From: an uncultured Collinsella sp. | GTDB taxonomy: Bacteria; Actinomycetota; Coriobacteriia; Coriobacteriales; Coriobacteriaceae | Reading direction: 5' to 3' | Assembly: GCA_902496845.1 (NCBI GenBank) | Contig: CABVCJ010000072.1 | Coordinates: 1 to 9,019, forward strand | Length of the DNA: 9,019 bases | In this document: positions 5,741 to 9,019 of the stretch, in pieces | Position numbering within the stretch: the stretch's first letter is position 1 | How the letters are laid out: every line of letters starts with the position of its first letter | Program-made: the position numbers and the translations under genes | Notes under the pieces: generated by a model | Database searches by the model: none | Told to the model about the DNA's origin: nothing | The model's input: the letters and a program-made list of their open reading frames with translations, nothing else

Positions 5741-6871
5741 TTAGCAATCGATAATGTGCAGGTCGTGCGAGGTCTTGGTGAAGGGCTCATAGCCGTTCTC
5801 GGTGACGACGCCGTAGTCCTCCAGGCGCACGCCGCCCACGCCGGGCAGGTAGACGCCGGGCTCCATGGTGATAACCGAGCCGACCTCGATGATGTTCTTG
5901 CTGCGGTTGAAGTTAGGCAGCTCGTGGATGTCGATGCCCACGCCGTGGCCCAGACCATGGTTGTAGTAATCGCCATAGCCGGCATCGCCGATGATCTTCT
6001 TGGAAAGCTTGAAAATGTCGTTGCCCTCGACGCCCGGATGGATAGCGGCGACGCACTCCTCATGGGTGCGGCGCACGAGCGCGTACAGGTCGAGCTGCTC
6101 CTGGGTGGGCTCGCCCATCACGACAGTGCGCGTCATGTCGGAGCGGTAGTCGCAGTAGCCCGCACCGTAATCCATGAGGACGAAGTCGCCCTTCTCGATC
6201 ACGCGGTCGCTCGGGACGGCATGCGGGTTGGCGGTATTGGGGCCACTCGCCACGATGGAGCCGAAGGCCAGGCTGTCGGCGCCGTTGGCGAACATAAAGT
6301 TCTCGAGCTCGTTGCGAACCTGCTTCTCAGTCATACCGGGCTTAATAAAGCCGAGCATGTGCTGGAAGGCGGCATCGGTGATCGACTGCGCATGGCGCAT
6401 GAGCTCGATCTCCTCGGCATCCTTGATGGCGCGCATCTTGCGGATGTCGTCGTGCATCAGCGGCAGCATACAGGCGACGGAGCGGTCCTCCAAACCACGC
6501 TGGATACCCTGGTAGAAGTTAATCTGCATGTCGTCCTCGACGGCGCAGACACGGCACTTGTTAGCCGCGATCTTGCCGGCGACCCAACCGGGGATGGTGC
6601 CCTCGTCCATGTCGTAGACCCAGGGGCTGCCGGCGGGCGTGTTCTCCTCAAAGCTGTTGAGATAGCGCGAGTCGGTGTGGAACAGGCACTGATCGGCCGT
6701 AATAAACGCGGCGTGCGGGAACTCGAAGGTGTAGTCGAAGACGCCCTTCACGCCCGTGAGCCAACGGAGGTTGGCCTCGTCGCGCACGACGATGGCGTCG
6801 TAGCCGCGCTCGGCCATCAGGGCACGGACACGCTCGATACGACCGGCAGGACCGGCAGCAAACTCAGACAT
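5741..6871 (-). CDS. M24-family Xaa-Pro peptidase (aminopeptidase P / prolidase type)
   Basis: A cytoplasmic two-metal peptidase expected to cleave bonds to proline (X-Pro dipeptides or N-terminal X-Pro). The 376-residue protein has an N-terminal creatinase-like domain (about 1-145) and a pita-bread catalytic domain (about 150-370). The five metal ligands are all visible: D234 (MDYGA), D245 (SDMTR), H309 (HGLGHGVG), E337 (TMEPGVY) and E351 (VRLEDYG). H217 (NPHAVP) is the expected substrate-side histidine. The start at 6871 is chosen because AAAGGA lies 7 bases upstream and MSEF.. gives a normal N-terminus; the open frame continues 42 codons upstream but through a low-quality, structured region. 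It sits upstream of efp, as in Bacillus (yqhT-efp) and Mycobacterium (pepQ-efp). Aminopeptidase versus dipeptidase cannot be settled from sequence. Confidence 0.93.
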   Translation of the reverse strand: MSEFAAGPAGRIERVRALMAERGYDAIVVRDEANLRWLTGVKGVFDYTFEFPHAAFITADQCLFHTDSRYLNSFEENTPAGSPWVYDMDEGTIPGWVAGKIAANKCRVCAVEDDMQINFYQGIQRGLEDRSVACMLPLMHDDIRKMRAIKDAEEIELMRHAQSITDAAFQHMLGFIKPGMTEKQVRNELENFMFANGADSLAFGSIVASGPNTANPHAVPSDRVIEKGDFVLMDYGAGYCDYRSDMTRTVVMGEPTQEQLDLYALVRRTHEECVAAIHPGVEGNDIFKLSKKIIGDAGYGDYYNHGLGHGVGIDIHELPNFNRSKNIIEVGSVITMEPGVYLPGVGGVRLEDYGVVTENGYEPFTKTSHDLHIIDC

Positions 6872-6903
6872 GCAGATTCCTTTCTTGTTGTCCTCATTAA
6901 AGC

Positions 6904-6966
6904 GGGACGGGCCTCGATCGAAAGGCGGATTCGCACGCGATCCGCAACCGATTGAAAACCCGTCCC
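6904..6966 (-). other. Long imperfect hairpin between the aroB-like gene and the peptidase
   Basis: On the minus strand GGGACGGG (6959-6966) pairs with CCCGTCCC (6904-6911). Inside it, TCAATCGG pairs with TCGATCGA (7 of 8 pairs, counting one G-U) and GCGGAT (6940-6945) pairs with ATCCGC (6925-6930) around a 9-base loop. Short internal loops separate the three stems. Only a weak CTTT follows, so it is not a classical intrinsic terminator. It lies in the 3' trailer of the aroB-like gene and/or the 5' leader of the peptidase, 32 bases before the peptidase start. Confidence 0.6.
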
Positions 6967-6968
6967 TC

Positions 6969-6997
6969 AACATGATACGAAAGACGATGGATGTCAA
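6969..6997 (-). promoter_or_regulatory. Possible promoter for the M24 peptidase
   Basis: A perfect TTGACA (-35; 6992-6997, minus strand) lies a few bases after the aroB-like stop. The -10 is poor: TATCAT (6972-6977) is only 14 bases away, and CATGTT (6969-6974) at 17 bases matches only half the consensus. Initiation here would start inside or at the edge of the outer stem of the 6904-6966 hairpin. Tentative. Confidence 0.3.
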
Positions 6998-7003
6998 TAA
7001 AAC

Positions 7004-8113
7004 TTAGAGAAGTTCTTTGCGAGAAGCCAAGTAGGCGTGAGCATGGCGCTCAAGAACCTCGTCCTCAACGCTCGTTAGACGAATGGCGCCAGGTGCCGCG
7101 GGCAGCGGCAACATACTGCGGTTTGAGCGGACAAACTGCTGCCTGCGGAACTCCTCGATATATGCGGCGGGCTCCAGATCGAAGGCAAACTCCTCGATAC
7201 CAAAGTCCTCCAGGCAGTCATCGACCTCAAAGACGTAATCGATATCGAAGTCGCAGGCATCATGTGCTAGGCGCGCCTCAAAGCGCATACCTTCGGACAA
7301 CAGCTGGTAGGCAGGGACCTGCGAAGCGGCATCGCCCAAGCAGGCGCGCAGGGTACGCTCCCCCGTCTTGCCAAAATCGAGCGCATGGCGAGCGCTCGGG
7401 TTCGTGGCCATGAGCACGTCTTTGCGCGCAGTCTGGGACCACTGAACGGCATTGACGAGCGCGACCTCCTCGCCGACAAGAATCTCGGGGACGGTCTCAG
7501 TAAACTGATTCCAACGGGACTTGCTGCTCGAAAGCATGGTGCCAACAAGTACCGCATAACCGAGCTTGAGGTCCTCGGGGTCCGCTTCGCGAACAAGGTC
7601 GAGGTCACACACGACCAAGCCCGGCTCGGGACGGAACGCGATAGCGGGAAGCGCATTCGCCGACGAGGCGACGAGTGGCTTCATGGTCGTCGCGACCGTG
7701 AGCATGGCGTCGAACGTCGTCGGCAGCAAGGCGCACTCGGTGCGACCGCACCACTGATTGGCACACCAGCAAACGACCGAGCAGGTCGCCGTGTCGCCGA
7801 CAGCGACAACGAGATCGTCGCAGGTAATGCCGTTAGCCGACAGGGCGCCAAAAACGATATCGGCATCGGCCAGCGTAGCACCGGCAGGCGAAACCTCGAG
7901 GACAAGCGGCGACACGGCAAAACCGGCGTCGATCAGCGCATGCTCGACAACCTCGCCAAAACGCTCGGATGTGGCGCTGTTCCAAACCACCATCGCCCGC
8001 TTGGGTTTGCCCACAGCCGAGGCAAACATGCGCGACAGCTCCTCGAACGCGCCCAATCCGACGCGGACATCGACACTGCGGTTTTGGAAATTGATAAGTT
8101 GACGGCGAATCAT
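7004..8113 (-). CDS. 3-dehydroquinate synthase-like protein lacking catalytic motifs
   Basis: The 369-residue product aligns along its length with AroB, which makes 3-dehydroquinate from DAHP using NAD and a metal. Shared features are the overall length, VVAV near 102-105, the PTT at 131-133, and VVCDLDLVREADPEDLKLGYA (167-187) matching the family VVxDLxxLxTLPxRELxxGxA. The catalytic elements are gone: the NAD-binding GGGVxGD is GDTATCS (106-112), the DSSVGGKT region is LTVATTMK (138-145), AEVIKYG is AVLVGTM (187-193), and LGHTFGHA is DFGKTGER (246-253). The metal-binding Glu and both His are therefore missing. The ATG at 8113 overlaps the aroK stop (ATGA). The frame is open throughout without stops, so it looks maintained rather than decayed. 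It occupies the aroB position after aroK. It is probably a pseudoenzyme or repurposed protein; automatic pipelines may call it aroB. Confidence 0.85.
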   Translation of the reverse strand: MIRRQLINFQNRSVDVRVGLGAFEELSRMFASAVGKPKRAMVVWNSATSERFGEVVEHALIDAGFAVSPLVLEVSPAGATLADADIVFGALSANGITCDDLVVAVGDTATCSVVCWCANQWCGRTECALLPTTFDAMLTVATTMKPLVASSANALPAIAFRPEPGLVVCDLDLVREADPEDLKLGYAVLVGTMLSSSKSRWNQFTETVPEILVGEEVALVNAVQWSQTARKDVLMATNPSARHALDFGKTGERTLRACLGDAASQVPAYQLLSEGMRFEARLAHDACDFDIDYVFEVDDCLEDFGIEEFAFDLEPAAYIEEFRRQQFVRSNRSMLPLPAAPGAIRLTSVEDEVLERHAHAYLASRKELL

Positions 8114-8643
8114 AGCAGTCCACGCTCCAAAAGCATCTCGGCACAAAGGTAGGAAACGTCCTCGAAGGACTTGTTGCGAATATCGAGGGTAAGATCGGCA
8201 GCTTGACGATACAACGGACGACGATGCTCAAAGAGCAGCGCCGCGTGCTCGGGCGAGCGGAAATCGGGACGCGTGTCGGAGCGGCGGATCTGGCGCATCG
8301 AATCCTCAAAATCGCCCTCGAGGTACACACAGGTACCCATCTGGTGCATGAGCTCGATATTGACCGGTGTCTCGACAATGCCGCCACCGCACGAAACCAG
8401 CAAGCTGCGCTCGCTTTGGAGCGAACGGAGCGCCGAAGTCTCGAGCTCGCGAAAACGCTCCTCGCCCTCGGTCTCAAAAATCTCGGTTACCGATTTGCCG
8501 CAACGACGCACGACCAGGCGGTCGGTATCGATAAACCGACGCTTGAACATCGTGCCCACGTTGCGTGCGAGCGTCGATTTGCCCGCACCCAAAAACCCGA
8601 TAAAGAAGATATGGTCGCAGCCGTGCTTGGTGTGCTGGGACAT
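8110..8643 (-). CDS. aroK: Shikimate kinase
   Basis: Phosphorylates shikimate with ATP in the pathway to chorismate. The 177-residue protein has the P-loop GFLGAGKS (16-23), the shikimate-binding DTD (39-41), RFRELE with R65 (63-68), the SCGGGIV glycine triplet (86-88), a LID-region arginine R125 in TRPDF (the family more often has RPLL), and RRPLY with R142 near the end of the fold. Length is typical. The ATG at 8643 lies eight bases after the upstream HAD stop, with an AGG seven bases before it as a modest ribosome-binding site. It overlaps the aroB-like gene by four bases. All residues expected for activity appear present, in contrast with its neighbour. Confidence 0.93.
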   Translation of the reverse strand: MSQHTKHGCDHIFFIGFLGAGKSTLARNVGTMFKRRFIDTDRLVVRRCGKSVTEIFETEGEERFRELETSALRSLQSERSLLVSCGGGIVETPVNIELMHQMGTCVYLEGDFEDSMRQIRRSDTRPDFRSPEHAALLFEHRRPLYRQAADLTLDIRNKSFEDVSYLCAEMLLERGLL

Positions 8644-8651
8644 GACGAAAC

Positions 8652-9019
8652 CTATTCCTCGCAGGGAAGGTCGCGCAGGGCCCGGCGCTCAAAGATACGG
8701 AAGATCTGCGTATACCACAGGTCCTGAGTTGCCTGTGGCTTTACCAAGATCGTGTCGACGCCGGCAAAGTTACCGCTCCACACGTCCGTGTACAGCTGGT
8801 CACCGATCAGCACAGCCTCATCGGCCGTGGCGCCCAAGCGCTTAAGACCGGCCTTGAGAGCAAACGGTGCAGGCTTCATGGCATGGCTGATGGCCTCAAG
8901 CCCCAGCTCGCGTGCTGAGCTCATGACCTGGTCGCGATGCCAGTTGTTCGACACCATGCACAGCTTAAAGCCCTTGGCATGGGCGGCGTCGAGCCAGGCC
9001 GAGACGGCAGCGGGGACCT
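8652..9019 (-). CDS. YqeG-family HAD IIIA phosphatase, 3' part only
   Basis: The reading frame enters at the right edge; 121 codons up to a TAG are visible, and the N-terminus with the first catalytic aspartates is outside the window. HAD motif II is the serine in CMVSNNW. The motif III lysine is in AMKPAPFALKAGLKRLG, and motif IV is LIGDQLYTDVWSGN. The tail TILVKPQ...RIFERRAL matches the YqeG/Gep4 style (TILV...R..ER). Members are small cytoplasmic phosphatases whose substrate in bacteria is not well defined; the relative Gep4 dephosphorylates phosphatidylglycerophosphate in yeast. In Bacillus yqeG lies beside an aroE gene, so proximity to aro genes recurs. The gene is eight bases upstream of aroK and probably cotranscribed with it. 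An internal ATG at 8957 is not the start, because homology continues upstream. Confidence 0.88.
   Translation of the reverse strand, partial: VPAAVSAWLDAAHAKGFKLCMVSNNWHRDQVMSSARELGLEAISHAMKPAPFALKAGLKRLGATADEAVLIGDQLYTDVWSGNFAGVDTILVKPQATQDLWYTQIFRIFERRALRDLPCEE

Noticed and set aside
5732..6955. 407-codon plus-strand open frame opposite the M24 peptidase
   Set aside because: It is an antisense shadow in GC-rich coding DNA. It has no recognisable family, while the minus strand has a complete metallopeptidase with all ligands and a good ribosome-binding site.
6872..6997. 42-codon N-terminal extension of the M24 peptidase
   Set aside because: The extension crosses the hairpin and candidate promoter, resembles no family N-terminus, and the ATG at 6871 has its own well-spaced ribosome-binding site.
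6872..7003. T-box or other known riboswitch before the peptidase
   Set aside because: I see no T-box consensus or specifier layout, and the hairpin does not match a riboswitch class I know.
8114..8146. Upstream start for the AroB-like protein
   Set aside because: It would lie 37 bases inside aroK; the ATG at 8113 forms the usual ATGA overlap and matches family length.

Overview
The window is a dense, GC-rich, almost entirely minus-strand block of bacterial housekeeping genes. Gene order and protein style suggest an actinobacterium of the Coriobacteriia (Collinsella-like); this is inference from synteny and sequence flavour, not a database match. The order aroK - aroB-like - M24 Xaa-Pro peptidase - efp - nusB resembles the mycobacterial aroK-aroB-...-pepQ-efp-nusB cluster. 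The order tlyA - nadK - recN matches the mycobacterial tlyA-ppnK-recN cluster. The Asp23-nusB-xseB-tlyA-recN part also recalls the Bacillus yqhY-nusB-xseA-xseB-yqxC-recN neighbourhood.

Layout, read along the minus strand from right to left. (1) 9019-7004: the 3' part of a YqeG-type HAD phosphatase, shikimate kinase (aroK), and a 3-dehydroquinate-synthase homologue that has lost essentially all recognisable catalytic motifs. These are tightly spaced or overlapping. (2) 7003-6872: an intergenic stretch with a long imperfect hairpin and a possible promoter. (3) 6871-5741: an M24 metallopeptidase with a complete metal-ligand set, closed by an intrinsic terminator. (4) 5680-5581: a leader with a perfect TATAAT box. 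(5) 5580-486: a seven-gene probable operon efp - asp23-family - nusB - xseB - tlyA - nadK - recN, with gaps of 24 nt or less and several stop/start overlaps. It serves translation (EF-P, TlyA rRNA methylation), rRNA transcription (NusB), DNA repair (XseB, RecN) and NADP supply (NadK). (6) 485-224: a convergent intergenic region holding a strong bidirectional terminator nested inside a 27-bp perfect inverted repeat. (7) 2-223: the 3' end of an unidentified plus-strand gene that converges on recN.

The most notable points are the degenerate AroB-like protein sitting in the aroB position next to an apparently intact AroK, and the nested inverted-repeat/terminator element between the convergent genes, whose two arms encode the same short peptide string on opposite strands. 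I saw no rRNA, tRNA, CRISPR, insertion sequence or phage gene.
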